Numbered from the stretch's first letter, positions 29,099 to 40,319 are shown. The stretch is 64,000 nucleotides of DNA from Mycolicibacter senuensis (GCF_002101885.1 NZ_LQPS01000039.1:278063-342062), one strand, 5' to 3'. Notes: generated from the letters alone by a model not told the origin. Numbers and translations: made by a program.

Positions 29099-30081
29099 CA
29101 CGACCACCGCTCGGCCGGCAGGGTCGCCAGGAACTCCAGCAGCGCCGCGTTGACCTCGTCGGGCCGCTCCTGTTGCAGCCAGTGGCCGGCGCCGTCGATC
29201 ATCACCTCGCGGTAGGGGCCGGTCACCAGTTCGGTGGCCCGGTCGCGTCGGGTGAAGCTCAGCACCGGGTCGGCGGTTCCGGCGACGAACAGTGCTGGAA
29301 CGTCGATGGTGGCGGCGGGTGGATTGGCCATGATCTCCCAATTGCGGTCGAGGTTGCGGTACCAGTTGAGCCCGCCGGTGAAACCGGTACGGGTGAACTC
29401 GGCGATGTAGTGGTCGAGTTCGTCGGCGCTGATCCAGTCCGGCCGTGCGGCCGGCTCGGCCAGCCGTTCGATGAAGCCCGCCGGGCCGGGGGCGGTCATC
29501 CGCACCGCCGAGTCACGATCGGCCGGACTCAGGCTGCCCATCATCCGGCGCATGGTGCGAGCCGTATCGGAGCCCAATTCCGCGTCGGCGACACCGGGCT
29601 GCTGGAAATAGAGCATGTAGAAGAAGTTCTCGCCGAAGATCTTGCCGAACGCCTCGGTGGGAGCGACCTGCGGGCGCGGTACCGGCGGCACGCTGAGGCC
29701 CACCACGCCGGCCACCCGCTCGGGGTGTAGTTGCGCGGCGCTCCACACCACCGGCCCACCCCAGTCGTGGCCGATCCAGACCGCGCGCTGCGCCCCGACG
29801 TCGTCGAGCAGGCCGACCAGGTCGCCGGTGAGTGCCGCGATGTCGTAGGCCGCGATCTCCTCCGGGCGCGTCGAACCCCCGTAGCCGCGCTGATCGGGGG
29901 CCAGCACATGAAAGCCCGCATCGGCCAGCGCCGGGATCTGATGCCGCCACGAATAGGCCAGTTCCGGGAAACCGTGCGCCAATAGAACAACCGGGGCGCC
30001 GGGACCGTTGTGGTCGCCCGCCTCGGTGACCCGCAGCGTCACGCCGTTGGTGTCGATGAGGCGTTCGGTTTGGTTGGCCAC
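29098..30081 (-). CDS. ephA: Epoxide hydrolase EphA
   Basis: 327 residues from GTG 30081. Alpha/beta hydrolase with oxyanion motif HGFPELAYSW, nucleophile D106 in GHDWGG, and the catalytic histidine in GAGHWLQQERP. It converts epoxides to diols. First gene of the ephA-monooxygenase-dehydrogenase operon. It is divergent from ftsH across about 150 bp. Starts further upstream (to 30144) are open but add no conserved sequence. Confidence 0.9.
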   Translation of the reverse strand: MANQTERLIDTNGVTLRVTEAGDHNGPGAPVVLLAHGFPELAYSWRHQIPALADAGFHVLAPDQRGYGGSTRPEEIAAYDIAALTGDLVGLLDDVGAQRAVWIGHDWGGPVVWSAAQLHPERVAGVVGLSVPPVPRPQVAPTEAFGKIFGENFFYMLYFQQPGVADAELGSDTARTMRRMMGSLSPADRDSAVRMTAPGPAGFIERLAEPAARPDWISADELDHYIAEFTRTGFTGGLNWYRNLDRNWEIMANPPAATIDVPALFVAGTADPVLSFTRRDRATELVTGPYREVMIDGAGHWLQQERPDEVNAALLEFLATLPAERWS

Positions 30082-30230
30082 CGTCTCACCAAAGCACAAC
30101 CGGACCCGGGCGGAGAAGGGATTGCCGGGTCCGGCCAGCTCCAACCCATGCCGGGCGACCGGGGCGGTAGCCTGAACATGCCCAGCTGCATGTACTGGAA
30201 GGATTTGGGCCGAGTTCGGCCGAATGTCTG

Positions 30231-32609
30231 ATGAATCGCAAAAACGTGATCCGCACCGTCACCGCGATCGCCGTGGTGCTGTTGCTCGGTTGGTCGTTCT
30301 TCTATTTCAGTGACGACACCCGCGGATACAAACCCGTCGACACCTCGGTCGCGGTGGCCCAGATCCACAGCGGCAACGTCAAGAGCGCCCAGCTCGACGA
30401 CCGCGAGCAACAGTTGCGGCTGGTCCTGAAGGACCCGCTCCCCGGCGCCGAGCTCTCCGACAAGGACGACAAGACCGCCAAATCGGGCAAGTCCGAGCCG
30501 GTCGACAAGCTGATCACGAAGTACCCGACCGGGTACGCGGTGCCGCTCTACACGGCGCTGACCAAGAAGAAGGCGGAGATCAACACCGTCGTCAACCAGG
30601 GCAGCATGCTGGGCACGCTGCTGATCTACATGCTGCCGATGCTGCTGCTGATCGGGCTGTTCGTGATGTTCTCCCGGATGCAGGGCGGTGCCCGGATGGG
30701 CTTCGGGATGGGCAAATCCCGGGCCAAACAGCTGGGCAAGGACATGCCCAAGACCACCTTCGCCGATGTCGCCGGCGTCGACGAGGCGGTCGAAGAGCTC
30801 TACGAGATCAAGGACTTTCTGCAGAACCCGGGCCGCTACCAGGCGCTGGGCGCCAAGATCCCCAAAGGCGTGCTGCTCTACGGCCCGCCGGGCACCGGCA
30901 AGACGCTGCTGGCCCGCGCGGTGGCCGGCGAGGCGGGCGTGCCCTTCTTCACCATCTCCGGCTCGGACTTCGTCGAGATGTTCGTCGGGGTCGGCGCCTC
31001 CCGGGTGCGGGACCTGTTCGAACAGGCCAAACAGAACAGCCCGTGCATCATCTTCGTCGACGAGATCGACGCCGTCGGACGCCAGCGCGGCGCCGGGATG
31101 GGCGGCGGCCACGACGAGCGTGAGCAGACGCTGAACCAATTGCTGGTCGAGATGGACGGCTTCGGTGAACGGGCCGGTGTCATCTTGATCGCAGCCACCA
31201 ACCGCCCCGACATCCTCGACCCGGCGCTGCTGCGGCCCGGCCGGTTCGACCGTCAGATCCCGGTGACCAACCCCGATATCGCGGGGCGGCGCGCGGTGCT
31301 GCGGGTGCATTCGGCGGGCAAACCGATCGGGCCGGACGCCGACCTGGACGGGCTGGCCAAGCGCACTGTCGGCATGTCCGGCGCCGATCTGGCCAACGTG
31401 ATCAACGAGGCGGCGTTGCTGACCGCTCGCGAGAACGGCACCGTCATCACCGGCGCGGCGCTGGAGGAGGCCGTCGACCGGGTGATCGGCGGGCCGCGGC
31501 GCAAGAGCCGGATCATCAGCGAGCACGAGAAGAAGATCACCGCCTACCACGAGGGCGGGCACACCCTGGCGGCGTGGGCGATGCCCGATATCGACCCGGT
31601 CTACAAGGTCACCATCCTGGCCCGCGGTCGCACCGGCGGGCATGCGGTGGCGGTGCCCGAAGAGGACAAGGGGTTGCGCACCCGCTCGGAGATGATCGCC
31701 CAGCTGGTGTTCGCCATGGGTGGGCGCGCCGCCGAGGAACTGGTGTTCCGCGAGCCGACCACCGGCGCGGTCTCCGACATCGAGAAGGCCACCCAGGTCG
31801 CCCGGGCGATGGTCACCGAGTACGGCATGAGCGCCAAGCTCGGCGCGGTGCGCTACGGCAGCGAACACGGCGACCCGTTCGTGGGGCGCACCATGGGCAC
31901 CCAACCGGACTACTCCCACGAGGTGGCTCGCGACATCGACGACGAGGTGCGCAAGCTCATCGAGGCGGCCCACACCGAGGCCTGGGAGATTCTCACCGAA
32001 TACCGCGACGTGCTCGACACGCTGGCCGGCGAGCTGCTGGAGAAGGAGACGCTGCACCGCGCCGATCTGGAGAAGATCTTCGGTGACGTGGCCAAGCGGC
32101 CGCGGCTGACCATGTTCGACGACTTCGGCGGCCGGGTTCCGTCCGACAAGCCGCCGATCAAGACTCCCGGTGAGCTGGCCATCGAGCGCGGTGAGCCGTG
32201 GCCGCAGCCGCGGCCCGAGCCGGCGTTCAAGGCCGCCATCGCCCAGGCGAGCCGAGAGGCGGCGGCCCGGGCGGGGGAATCCGGTACCAACGGCAGCAAC
32301 GGCGTGCCCGCCGGCGACGGCGGGCCGGGAACCCAGCCGGACTACGGCGCCCCGGCAGGCTGGCATGCACCCGGCTGGCCGCCCCCGCCTGCCCAGCAGC
32401 AGCCGCCGCCGCAGTCGCCGCAGCAGCAGTCCGGTTACTGGTACCCGCCGCAGCAGTGGCCGCAGCAGGGCTACCCGCCGGCGCAGCCCTACCCGCCGTA
32501 TCAGCCGTACCCCGCACCCCCGCCGGCACCGGCGGCGCCGCCCGGCGAGGGCGACGGCCACCAGCGCGGCGCTGAGAAGAACAGGTCCGAACCGCCGTCC
32601 GGCGACTGA
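30231..32609 (+). CDS. ftsH: ATP-dependent zinc metalloprotease FtsH
   Basis: 792 residues. Membrane-anchored AAA+ protease for quality control of membrane proteins. Two helices (about 7-25 and 128-147) flank a periplasmic loop. The Walker A GPPGTGKT is near residue 218, Walker B is [12 protein letters not shown], and the second region of homology includes [18 protein letters not shown]. The zinc site is HEGGH from H440. The C-terminal 100 or so residues are a Pro/Gln/Tyr-rich low-complexity tail typical of mycobacterial FtsH. Equivalent to Rv3610c. The espACD genes usually near it in M. tuberculosis are absent. Confidence 0.97.
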   Translation: MNRKNVIRTVTAIAVVLLLGWSFFYFSDDTRGYKPVDTSVAVAQIHSGNVKSAQLDDREQQLRLVLKDPLPGAELSDKDDKTAKSGKSEPVDKLITKYPTGYAVPLYTALTKKKAEINTVVNQGSMLGTLLIYMLPMLLLIGLFVMFSRMQGGARMGFGMGKSRAKQLGKDMPKTTFADVAGVDEAVEELYEIKDFLQNPGRYQALGAKIPKGVLLYGPPGTGKTLLARAVAGEAGVPFFTISGSDFVEMFVGVGASRVRDLFEQAKQNSPCIIFVDEIDAVGRQRGAGMGGGHDEREQTLNQLLVEMDGFGERAGVILIAATNRPDILDPALLRPGRFDRQIPVTNPDIAGRRAVLRVHSAGKPIGPDADLDGLAKRTVGMSGADLANVINEAALLTARENGTVITGAALEEAVDRVIGGPRRKSRIISEHEKKITAYHEGGHTLAAWAMPDIDPVYKVTILARGRTGGHAVAVPEEDKGLRTRSEMIAQLVFAMGGRAAEELVFREPTTGAVSDIEKATQVARAMVTEYGMSAKLGAVRYGSEHGDPFVGRTMGTQPDYSHEVARDIDDEVRKLIEAAHTEAWEILTEYRDVLDTLAGELLEKETLHRADLEKIFGDVAKRPRLTMFDDFGGRVPSDKPPIKTPGELAIERGEPWPQPRPEPAFKAAIAQASREAAARAGESGTNGSNGVPAGDGGPGTQPDYGAPAGWHAPGWPPPPAQQQPPPQSPQQQSGYWYPPQQWPQQGYPPAQPYPPYQPYPAPPPAPAAPPGEGDGHQRGAEKNRSEPPSGD

Positions 32610-32625
32610 GAGAGTGGGATCGGCG

Positions 32626-33204
32626 ATGACCTCAACAGGTTTCGATCAAGCGCGCGCCGAAGCCGCGGTGCGCGAACTGCTGTACGCGGTCGGCGAAGAC
32701 CCGGACCGGGCGGGTCTGATGGACACCCCGGCGCGGGTGGCCCGGGCTTATCAGGAGATGTTCGCCGGGCTCTACACCGACCCGGACACGGTGCTGGAGA
32801 CCACCTTCGACGAACAGCACGATGAAATGGTGCTGGTCAAGGAGATCCCGCTGTACTCGACCTGCGAGCATCACCTGGTCTCCTTTCACGGTGTCGCTCA
32901 TGTCGGTTACATCCCCGGCGACGACGGCCGGATCACCGGCTTGTCCAAGCTGGCGCGGGTGGTGGACCTCTACGCCAAGCGGCCGCAGGTGCAGGAGCGG
33001 CTGACCGGACAGGTCGCCGACGCCCTGATGCGCAAACTGAACCCGCGCGGGGTCATCGTGGTGGTCGAGGCCGAGCACCTGTGCATGGCGATGCGGGGGG
33101 TGCGCAAGCCCGGTGCGATCACCACGACGTCGGCGGTGCGCGGTCAGTTCAAATCCGACAGCGCGTCGCGCGCCGAAGCCCTGGAACTCATCCGGCGCAA
33201 GTGA
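32626..33204 (+). CDS. folE: GTP cyclohydrolase I
   Basis: First step of folate synthesis: GTP to dihydroneopterin triphosphate. 192 residues from ATG 32626, 16 bp after ftsH. The signature [20 protein letters not shown] carries a zinc cysteine and histidines; [16 protein letters not shown] carries the second cysteine. Its TGA overlaps the folP GTG (GTGA). It heads the coupled folE-folP-folB-folK run. Confidence 0.96.
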   Translation: MTSTGFDQARAEAAVRELLYAVGEDPDRAGLMDTPARVARAYQEMFAGLYTDPDTVLETTFDEQHDEMVLVKEIPLYSTCEHHLVSFHGVAHVGYIPGDDGRITGLSKLARVVDLYAKRPQVQERLTGQVADALMRKLNPRGVIVVVEAEHLCMAMRGVRKPGAITTTSAVRGQFKSDSASRAEALELIRRK

Positions 33205-34049
33205 ACCCGACATGCGCCCAAGTCGTCGGGGTGGTCAACGTCACCGCCGACTCGTTCTCCGATGGCGGGCGCTACCTGAACCCCGACCGGGCCGTGGAAC
33301 ACGGACTGGAATTGGTGGCCGAGGGGGCGGCGATCATCGACGTCGGGGGTGAATCGACCCGGCCCGGCGCGGTGCGCGCCGATCCGCGGGCTGAAGCGCA
33401 ACGGGTAGTTCCTGTTGTGAAAGAACTGGCCGCCCACGGTATTACCGTCAGCATCGACACGATGAACGCAGCCGTCGCCGGGGCCGCACTGGACTGCGGA
33501 GCCGAGATCGTCAACGACGTCTCCGGCGGGCGGGCCGATCCGGCGATGGCGCCGCTGCTGGCTGCCTCGGGTGCCCGCTGGGTGCTGATGCACTGGCGCC
33601 CGGTCGATCCCGAATATTCGCATCGCGTTCCCGGCTACCGTGACGTCGTCGTCGAAGTTCGTGCCGACCTGCTCGCCTCGGTCGACGCTGCGGTCGCCGC
33701 CGGTGTGGACCCGGCGAAGTTGATCATCGATCCGGGGTTGGGATTCGCCAAAACGGCGCAACACAATTGGGCCCTGCTGAAGGCACTGCCGGAGCTGGTC
33801 GGCATCGGGATGCCGGTGCTCGTCGGGGCCTCCCGAAAGCGGTTCCTCGGTACGCTGCTGTCCGGAGCGGACGGCGCGCCGCGACCGCCCGACGAGCGGG
33901 AGACGGCCACCGCGGTCGTCTCGGCGCTCGCCGGTCTGCACGGCGCCTGGGGTGTGCGGGTGCACGACGTGCGGGCCTCGGTCGACGCGCTCCGGGTCGT
34001 CGAAGCCTGGACCTCAACCGGGGAACAAGGAGGCACGAGCGATGACTGA
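33201..34049 (+). CDS. folP: Dihydropteroate synthase
   Basis: 282 residues. Condenses dihydropterin pyrophosphate with p-aminobenzoate; the sulfonamide target. TIM barrel with [57 protein letters not shown] and [10 protein letters not shown], matching FolP1 (Rv3608c). The start GTG 33201 overlaps folE and the end overlaps folB by 8 bp. Confidence 0.96.
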   Translation: MNPTCAQVVGVVNVTADSFSDGGRYLNPDRAVEHGLELVAEGAAIIDVGGESTRPGAVRADPRAEAQRVVPVVKELAAHGITVSIDTMNAAVAGAALDCGAEIVNDVSGGRADPAMAPLLAASGARWVLMHWRPVDPEYSHRVPGYRDVVVEVRADLLASVDAAVAAGVDPAKLIIDPGLGFAKTAQHNWALLKALPELVGIGMPVLVGASRKRFLGTLLSGADGAPRPPDERETATAVVSALAGLHGAWGVRVHDVRASVDALRVVEAWTSTGEQGGTSDD

Positions 34050-34431
34050 CCGGATCGAATTGCGCGGCTTGAAGGTTCGCGGCAACCACGGCGTGTTCGC
34101 CCACGAGCGGGCCGACGGACAGGACTTCATCGTCGACATCACGGTGTGGATGGACCTGTCGGTGGCGGCGGCTAGCGACGCGCTGGCCGACACCTACGAC
34201 TACGGGGTACTGGCCCAGCGTGCCGCCGGCATCATCGCCGGGCCGGCCCGCGACCTCATCGAGACCGTCGCCACCGAGATAGCCGACGAGGTCATGGCCG
34301 ATATGCGGGTGCAGGCGGTGGAGGTGACGCTGCACAAGCCGCACGCCCCGATCCCACTGACCTTCGCCGACGTCGCGGTGGTGGTGCGGCGATCACGGCG
34401 CGACCGGCGCGGCACGGTGGTTCCGGCATGA
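34042..34431 (+). CDS. folB: Dihydroneopterin aldolase
   Basis: 129 residues. Converts dihydroneopterin to hydroxymethyldihydropterin. Contains [28 protein letters not shown] and the C-terminal strand [16 protein letters not shown] with the catalytic lysine region. AAGGAGG lies just ahead of the ATG, inside the end of folP. Equivalent to Rv3607c. Confidence 0.95.
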   Translation: MTDRIELRGLKVRGNHGVFAHERADGQDFIVDITVWMDLSVAAASDALADTYDYGVLAQRAAGIIAGPARDLIETVATEIADEVMADMRVQAVEVTLHKPHAPIPLTFADVAVVVRRSRRDRRGTVVPA

Positions 34432-34456
34432 CAGCGATGAGGAGGGGGTGGCGCCG

Positions 34457-34978
34457 ATGACTGAAGCGGTGCTTTCCATCGGATCCAACCTGGGTGATCG
34501 GCTGGCCAGGTTGCAGTCGGCCGTCGACGGCTTCGGCGCGGCGGTGCGCGAGGTGTCCGGGGTGTACGAGAGCGAGGCGTGGGGCGGGGTCGACCAGGGT
34601 CGCTTCCTCAACGCGGTGCTGATCGTGGAGGATCCGGCCGTCGACAAACACGGGTGGCTGCACCGCGCCCAGGAACTGGAGCAGGCGGCGGACCGGGTCC
34701 GCGGCGAACGCTGGGGTCCGCGGACCCTCGACGTCGACGTGATCAGCTGCCGCGAACAGCCCGGGGGCACGGAGCTGTTCTCCCGCGACGACGGGCTGAC
34801 CCTGCCGCATCCGCTGGCGCATCTGCGCGCGTTCGTCATGGTTCCGTGGCTGGCGGTCGAGCCGGATGCGCAGTTGACGGTGGCCGGCCGGCAGTGCGCG
34901 GTGGCCGGCCTGCTGGAGGAACTGGAACCCGCCGACCGCACCTCGCTGCGGCTGACCGACCAGGTGCTACAGCGCTGA
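34457..34978 (+). CDS. folK: Hydroxymethyldihydropterin pyrophosphokinase
   Basis: 173 residues. Pyrophosphorylates the pterin before FolP. Motifs: LSIGSNLGDRLARLQ, GRFLNAVLIVE, and RGERWGPRTLDVDVI with the metal-binding aspartates, then LPHPLAHLRAFVMVPWLAV. ATG 34457 was chosen over GTG 34448 because GGAGGG at 34441-34446 is too close to the GTG. Its TGA shares a base with the next ATG. Confidence 0.95.
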   Translation: MTEAVLSIGSNLGDRLARLQSAVDGFGAAVREVSGVYESEAWGGVDQGRFLNAVLIVEDPAVDKHGWLHRAQELEQAADRVRGERWGPRTLDVDVISCREQPGGTELFSRDDGLTLPHPLAHLRAFVMVPWLAVEPDAQLTVAGRQCAVAGLLEELEPADRTSLRLTDQVLQR

Positions 34979-35463
34979 TGGGTCCGACCCGTAAACGAGA
35001 CGTCTCCGCAGGGGTGGTCGCCGCCGCGGTGCTCAGCTATCTGGCGGTGCAGCTGCTGTACCGCTGGTTCCCGCCGATCACCGCGTGGACCGGGATATCG
35101 CTGCTGGTGGTAGCGATCGCCGAGGCGGCCTGGGGCCGGTACGTCCGGGAGAAGATCGACGACGGCCAGATCGGCGACGGGCCCGGGTGGGTGCACCCGC
35201 TGGCCGTGGCCCGCACCGTGGTGGTCGCCAAGGCCTCGGCCTGGATGGGTGCGCTGGTGCTGGGCTTCTGGCTCGGTGTGCTGGGTTACCTGTTGCCGCG
35301 CCGCGCCACGCTGCACGTCGCCGCCGAGGACACCGGCGGCGCGGTGGTCGCCGCGGCCAGCGCGCTGGCGCTGCTCATCGCCGCACTGTGGTTGCAGAAC
35401 TGCTGCAAGTCGCCGCAGGACCCCGGACAGCCCGGACAGCTGACCGGAGATCAACCGGGGTGA
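34978..35463 (+). CDS. DUF3180 membrane protein (Rv3605c-like)
   Basis: 161 residues with four predicted helices: two near the N-terminus, then ASAWMGALVLGFWLGVLGYLL and GAVVAAASALALLIAALWLQN. The family always follows folK in mycobacteria. It is coupled to folK by a TGATG overlap. Function unknown; co-occurrence with folate genes is the only clue. Confidence 0.88.
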   Translation: MGPTRKRDVSAGVVAAAVLSYLAVQLLYRWFPPITAWTGISLLVVAIAEAAWGRYVREKIDDGQIGDGPGWVHPLAVARTVVVAKASAWMGALVLGFWLGVLGYLLPRRATLHVAAEDTGGAVVAAASALALLIAALWLQNCCKSPQDPGQPGQLTGDQPG

Positions 35464-35606
35464 GAATCGCCGACGCAGCGCGACACGCGGAGTGACCTCG
35501 TACAGGTACAGTCGGGCAATGCGTGTCGGCAACGATGCGGACGCGCTGGGGCGCCCCCGCCTGCGTAGCGGCGAGGGGGACGAGGCGACGAGGTGGAGCG
35601 GCGCAG

Positions 35607-37082
35607 ATGAATTCGGTCCTGTCCCGCGCCCCGGGTCGGCGCGGCGGTCGCAGGCCGGGCTGGACGCTGATGACGGCCTTGCTGATTCTCGCCATCGCAT
35701 CGAGTTCGGCGCTGGTGTTCACCAGCCGGGTGGAACTGCTGAAGCTCGCGGTCATCGTGGCGCTGTGGGCCGCGGTCGCGGCGGCGTTCGTGTCGGTGAT
35801 CTATCGGCGGCAGAGCGACGTCGACCAGGCCCGGGCCCGGGATCTGAAACTGGTCTACGACCTGCAGTTGGACCGCGAGATCTCGGCGCGGCGGGAATAC
35901 GAACTGACGGTGGAGTCGCAGCTGCGCCGTGAGTTGGCGTCGGAGCTGCGGGCGCAGGCCGCCGACGAGGTCGCCGCGCTGCGAACCGAGTTGGCCGCGC
36001 TGCGGACCAACCTGGAAATCCTCTTCGACTCCGATCTGAGTCACCGGCCGGCGCTGGAGACTGATTCCGCTGCGCGCACGACTATTCGCGCCTACAGCGA
36101 CTGGGCCCGCTCGGGCGGGGAGTCCGTCGGTGCGCGGGCCACACCGGCCGCTGCGGCGTACTACCCCGAGGACCCGGTCACTCAGACCACCGAGAACCCG
36201 ATCATCGACGTTCCGGAGGTGCGGATTCCGACCGGTGGAATCGCCACGCCGGCGGCGCCGCAGACTCATCAGACCCCTGAGCCGCCCCAGACCTCACAGC
36301 CGCCGCACGCCGAGACGGCCTATCGCGGTTCGCATCGCCGTGCCGCCGACGAGACCCCGCGCAGCGCCGCGGAGGACGGCGGCGCCCGCCGTGCCGCGGG
36401 GGACATCCGGCGCCCACCGGCGGAGGAAGCCCAGAAACCCGCAGGGCGTTGGGCACAACCGCCGCAACCGTTCGTCCCGCCCGAGCCCCGCAGGGAATCC
36501 GAGGCCCGGCGCGAGCCCGAACCGCCGCCGCCACCTCCGAGCGCGCCACCGCCGCCACCCTGGGTCACGGGACCGCCGGCTTCGGCACCGGCTTCGACAC
36601 CGGGATGGAAACCGGTTGGCGCCGAGGGAGAATGGCTGCCACCGGGCGCGCCGGGCAGCAACTGGGCCGCCGAGACTCCGCCCGCTCCCGCGGGATCGGG
36701 CCGGCACGGCGCCACCGAACCCCGGCATTCCGGCGATGACGCGGCGGCCGCAGCCGAACACGGCGCTGAAGCGTCGCGACACGGCCGTCACGCGGGGCCG
36801 GGCGCACCGGACGACGGCCCGGTGTACGGCGCCGAGCGGGCCCGCCACGACGGGGAGGGGCGCCGGCGGCGCTCCCGGCACTCGGCGGACCCGGTCGGCA
36901 GCCATGCCCAACCGGAGCCGGAGCCCGCGGGCGCCCCCGGTCCGGCGACACGGCATTCCGCCGGTGCCGAGCCGGGAACCGAGGCCGCCCCGAACACCGG
37001 CGGGCAGTCGGTCGCCGAACTGCTGGCCCGCCTGCAGGCCACCCCCACCGAGGGGCGCCGGCGCCGCCGCCGCGCGGAATAG
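35607..37082 (+). CDS. DUF6779-type membrane protein with disordered Pro/Glu-rich tail (Rv3604c-like)
   Basis: 491 residues from ATG 35607, preceded by AGGTGGAG. Two helices (about 17-37 and 43-62) are followed by a charged coiled-coil (LKLVYDLQLDREISARREYELTVESQL and the AALRTELAALRTNLEILFD heptads). From residue 190 onward the sequence is low-complexity, rich in Pro, Glu, Arg and His, ending SVAELLARLQATPTEGRRRRRRAE. The last motif resembles short C-terminal segments in other mycobacterial envelope proteins. Function unknown. Confidence 0.8.
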   Translation: MNSVLSRAPGRRGGRRPGWTLMTALLILAIASSSALVFTSRVELLKLAVIVALWAAVAAAFVSVIYRRQSDVDQARARDLKLVYDLQLDREISARREYELTVESQLRRELASELRAQAADEVAALRTELAALRTNLEILFDSDLSHRPALETDSAARTTIRAYSDWARSGGESVGARATPAAAAYYPEDPVTQTTENPIIDVPEVRIPTGGIATPAAPQTHQTPEPPQTSQPPHAETAYRGSHRRAADETPRSAAEDGGARRAAGDIRRPPAEEAQKPAGRWAQPPQPFVPPEPRRESEARREPEPPPPPPSAPPPPPWVTGPPASAPASTPGWKPVGAEGEWLPPGAPGSNWAAETPPAPAGSGRHGATEPRHSGDDAAAAAEHGAEASRHGRHAGPGAPDDGPVYGAERARHDGEGRRRRSRHSADPVGSHAQPEPEPAGAPGPATRHSAGAEPGTEAAPNTGGQSVAELLARLQATPTEGRRRRRRAE

Positions 37083-37205
37083 CGGTCGCCGCTGCGACCA
37101 ACGTCACTCTCCGGGCCAGCGGCGGTCGGGATAGAATCTGCCCGACCGTCCGGTACCCGCAACGCGGGACTGGAACGAACCAAGAGAACCTGTGAGGTCG
37201 TCTGC

Positions 37206-38108
37206 ATGGTGCAGTTCGACGGACTGCGGCCCGCTCGACTCAAGGTGGGAGTCATCTCGGCTGGCCGGGTCGGCACCGCGTTGGGTGTCGCGCTGGAGCG
37301 CGCCGACCACGTCGTGGTGGCATGCAGCGCCATCTCCGAGGCCTCGCGGCAACGCGCCGCCCGGCGACTGCCCGACACCTTGGTGCGTCCGGCCCACGAC
37401 GTCGCCGGTGATGCCGAATTGCTGCTGCTGGCGGTGCCCGACACCGAACTGGCCGACATCGTGTCCGGCCTCGCGACCACCGGCGCGGTGCGCGCGGGCA
37501 CCATCGTCGTGCACACCTCCGGTGCCATCGGGATCGGCGTGCTGACGCCGCTGACCGAGCAGGGCTGCCTGCCGCTGGCGATTCACCCCGCGATGACGTT
37601 CACCGGCGCCGACGAGGACATCGACCGGCTCACCGACAGCTGTTTCGGCATCACCGCCGCCGACGAGATCGGCTACGCCATCGGCGAGTCGCTGACCCTG
37701 GAGATCGGCGCCGAGCCGTTCCGGGTCGACGAAACCGCCCGCACGCTCTATCACGCCGCGCTCTGTCACGGCGGCAATCACGTCGTCACCGTGATCGACG
37801 ACGCGCTGGCGGCGTTGCGGGCGGCGCTGCCCGGCCGCCTGGGCGCCACCGAGGTGGCCGACCCCGACGGCGTCGCCGAACGGGTGCTGGGGCCGTTGGT
37901 GCGGGCCGCGCTGGCCAACACCCTGCGGGACGGCCGGGCCGCGCTGACCGGGCCGGTGGCCCGCGGCGACTCGGCGACCCTGGCCCGCCACCTGGAAGCA
38001 CTGTCCGGCGTGGATCCCGATCTGGCCGAGGCCTACCGCAGCAATGCGCTGCGCACCGCGCACCGCGCCGGCGCCGCCGAGGACGTGCTGACGGTGCTGG
38101 CCCGGTGA
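37206..38108 (+). CDS. Rossmann-fold DUF2520 protein (Rv3603c-like)
   Basis: 300 residues. N-terminal NAD(P)-binding fold with [18 protein letters not shown] (GxGxxG-like loop with Ala at one Gly), [14 protein letters not shown] and HTSGAIG; C-terminal helical DUF2520 domain with [22 protein letters not shown]. Its TGA overlaps the panC start (GTGA), coupling it to pantothenate synthesis. A redox role near ketopantoate/pantoate is conceivable but not shown. Confidence 0.87.
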   Translation: MVQFDGLRPARLKVGVISAGRVGTALGVALERADHVVVACSAISEASRQRAARRLPDTLVRPAHDVAGDAELLLLAVPDTELADIVSGLATTGAVRAGTIVVHTSGAIGIGVLTPLTEQGCLPLAIHPAMTFTGADEDIDRLTDSCFGITAADEIGYAIGESLTLEIGAEPFRVDETARTLYHAALCHGGNHVVTVIDDALAALRAALPGRLGATEVADPDGVAERVLGPLVRAALANTLRDGRAALTGPVARGDSATLARHLEALSGVDPDLAEAYRSNALRTAHRAGAAEDVLTVLAR

Positions 38109-39061
38109 TCACCAACGCCGCCCGGGGCGGGCAGCCCACCTTCACCGCCGGCGAGCTCAACGTCTACGCCGGGCCGGACGAGATCGCCCGCGTCACCCGG
38201 GCGCTGCGCTCGACCGGCCGCCGGGTGATGCTGGTGCCGACCATGGGTGCCCTGCACGACGGCCACCTGGCGCTGGTGCGCGCCGCGCGCAAGGTGCCCG
38301 GTGCCGTTGTGGTGGTGTCGATCTTCGTCAACCCGCTGCAGTTCGGCGCCGGCGAGGACCTCGACGCCTACCCGCGCACCCTGGACGACGACCTGGCCCT
38401 TTTACGCGCCGCGGGGGTCGAGCTGGCCTTCACTCCGACCGCCGCTGCGATGTATCCCGCCGGGCCGCGCACCGCCGTGCACCCGGGCCCGCTGGGATCC
38501 GAGCTCGAAGGCGCCGCGCGCCCGACGCACTTCGCCGGAATGCTCACGGTGGTGGGCAAATTGCTGTCGATCGTGCGCCCCGACCGGGCCTTCTTCGGCG
38601 AGAAGGACTACCAGCAGCTGGTGCTGGTGCGCCAGATGGTCGACGACCTCAATCTCGACGTGACCGTGGTGGGTGTGCCCACGGTGCGTGAACCCGACGG
38701 CCTGGCGCTGTCGTCGCGCAACCGCTACCTCGACCCGCTGCAGCGCGAGGCCGCGGCGGCCTTGTCGGCGGCGCTGGCCGCCGGCGAGCGGGCCGCATCG
38801 GCCGGGGCGACCGCGGTGCTCGACGCCGCGGGCGCGGTGCTCGCCGCGGTCCCGGCGGTCGAGGTCGACTACCTGCAGGTGCGCGGCGTCGGCCTCGGTC
38901 CGGCGCCGGCCGAAGGGCCGGCACGGCTGCTGATCGCCGGTCGGCTCGGGGCGACCCGATTGATCGACAACGCCGCCATAACGCTCGGATTTCCCACCGA
39001 CGACACGTCGGTCGGTTCGGATGGATGTTCCGTATCAACCGCCCCAACCCGGAGGAATTGA
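38105..39061 (+). CDS. panC: Pantothenate synthetase
   Basis: 318 residues. Joins pantoate and beta-alanine with ATP. Motifs: [20 protein letters not shown] (HIGH-type), [37 protein letters not shown] and [12 protein letters not shown] (KMSKS-equivalent). Starts at GTG 38105. Its stop shares one base with the panD ATG, so substrate-supplying PanD is coupled to it. Equivalent to Rv3602c. Confidence 0.96.
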   Translation: MITNAARGGQPTFTAGELNVYAGPDEIARVTRALRSTGRRVMLVPTMGALHDGHLALVRAARKVPGAVVVVSIFVNPLQFGAGEDLDAYPRTLDDDLALLRAAGVELAFTPTAAAMYPAGPRTAVHPGPLGSELEGAARPTHFAGMLTVVGKLLSIVRPDRAFFGEKDYQQLVLVRQMVDDLNLDVTVVGVPTVREPDGLALSSRNRYLDPLQREAAAALSAALAAGERAASAGATAVLDAAGAVLAAVPAVEVDYLQVRGVGLGPAPAEGPARLLIAGRLGATRLIDNAAITLGFPTDDTSVGSDGCSVSTAPTRRN

Positions 39062-39477
39062 TGTTTCGGACGATGCTCAAGTCGAAGATTCACCGTGCCA
39101 CGGTCACCCACGCCGACCTGCACTACGTCGGATCGGTGACCATCGATGCCGATCTGATGGATGCCGCCGACCTGCTCGAGGGCGAGCAGGTGACCATCGT
39201 CGACATCGACAACGGCGCTCGACTGGTCACCTACGCCATCACCGGGGAGCGGGGGACCGGCATCATCGGGATCAACGGTGCCGCAGCGCATCTGGTGCAC
39301 CCGGGCGATCTGGTGATCCTGATCGCCTACGGCACGATGGAGGACGCCGAGGCCCGCCGGTATCGGCCGCGGATCGTGTTCGTCGACTCCGACAACAAGC
39401 AGGTGGATCTGGGTGACGACCCTGCCTTCGTGCCGGATGACGTGGCCGACCTGCTCTCACCGAGAAGCGTGGGATAG
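39061..39477 (+). CDS. panD: Aspartate 1-decarboxylase (pyruvoyl, PanD)
   Basis: 138-residue proenzyme making beta-alanine. [20 protein letters not shown] is followed by the self-cleavage site G24-S25 in HYVGSVTID, which yields the pyruvoyl group. Also present are [29 protein letters not shown] and a C-terminal tail VPDDVADLL, the region altered in some pyrazinamide-resistant M. tuberculosis. Equivalent to Rv3601c. Confidence 0.97.
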   Translation: MFRTMLKSKIHRATVTHADLHYVGSVTIDADLMDAADLLEGEQVTIVDIDNGARLVTYAITGERGTGIIGINGAAAHLVHPGDLVILIAYGTMEDAEARRYRPRIVFVDSDNKQVDLGDDPAFVPDDVADLLSPRSVG

Positions 39478-39479
39478 CT

Positions 39480-40289
39480 GTGCTGCTGGCGATCGACGTC
39501 CGAAACACCCACACCGTGATCGGTCTGCTGACCGGTTCGGGTGAGCACGGAAACGTCGTGCAGCAGTGGCGGATTCGCACCGAGGCGGAGATCACCGCCG
39601 ACGAGCTGGCGCTGACCCTGGACGGACTGATCGGGGACGACGGTGAACAGCTCACCGGGGCGGCCGCACTGTCCACCGTGCCGTCGGTGCTGCACGAAGT
39701 GCGAGTGATGCTCGATCAGTACTGGCCCTCGGTGCCGTCGGTGCTGATCGAGCCGGGTGTGCGTACCGGGATCCCGCTGTTGGTCGACAATCCCAAAGAG
39801 GTCGGTGCCGACCGGATCGTCAACTGCCTGGCCGCCTTCCACAAGTTCAACAAGGCGGCGATCATCGTCGACTTCGGTTCGTCGATCTGCGTCGACGTGG
39901 TGTCGGCCAAAGGCGAATTCCTGGGGGGCGCGATAGCCCCCGGTGTCCAGATCTCCTCGGATGCCGCCGCGGCCCGCTCTGCGGGGTTGCGTCGGGTCGA
40001 GCTCACCCGGCCCCGCTCGGTGATCGGCAAGAACACCGTCGAATGCATGCAGGCCGGCGCCGTGTTCGGCTTCGCCGGGCTGGTCGACGGGTTGGTTCGC
40101 CGGGTCCGCGACGATACGCCGGGCTTGGCCGACACCACGGTGGTGGCGACCGGGCACACCGCCCCGCTGTTGCTCGCCGACCTGGAGACGGTCGATCACT
40201 ACGACGCCAATCTCACCCTGGACGGTTTGCGCTTGGTGTTCGAGCGCAACCGCGACAGTCAGCGGGGCAGGCTGCGGCCGGCGCGCTGA
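39480..40289 (+). CDS. coaX: Type III pantothenate kinase
   Basis: 269 residues. Phosphorylates pantothenate, the first step from the PanC product to CoA. ASKHA-fold motifs: [16 protein letters not shown] (phosphate loop), [40 protein letters not shown] and [11 protein letters not shown]. Start GTG 39480, two bases after panD. The usual DVGNTN loop reads DVRNTH. Equivalent to Rv3600c. Confidence 0.94.
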   Translation: MLLAIDVRNTHTVIGLLTGSGEHGNVVQQWRIRTEAEITADELALTLDGLIGDDGEQLTGAAALSTVPSVLHEVRVMLDQYWPSVPSVLIEPGVRTGIPLLVDNPKEVGADRIVNCLAAFHKFNKAAIIVDFGSSICVDVVSAKGEFLGGAIAPGVQISSDAAAARSAGLRRVELTRPRSVIGKNTVECMQAGAVFGFAGLVDGLVRRVRDDTPGLADTTVVATGHTAPLLLADLETVDHYDANLTLDGLRLVFERNRDSQRGRLRPAR

Positions 40290-40319
40290 GTGCCCGCCGG
40301 TTGATTAAGCTGGCACGTC

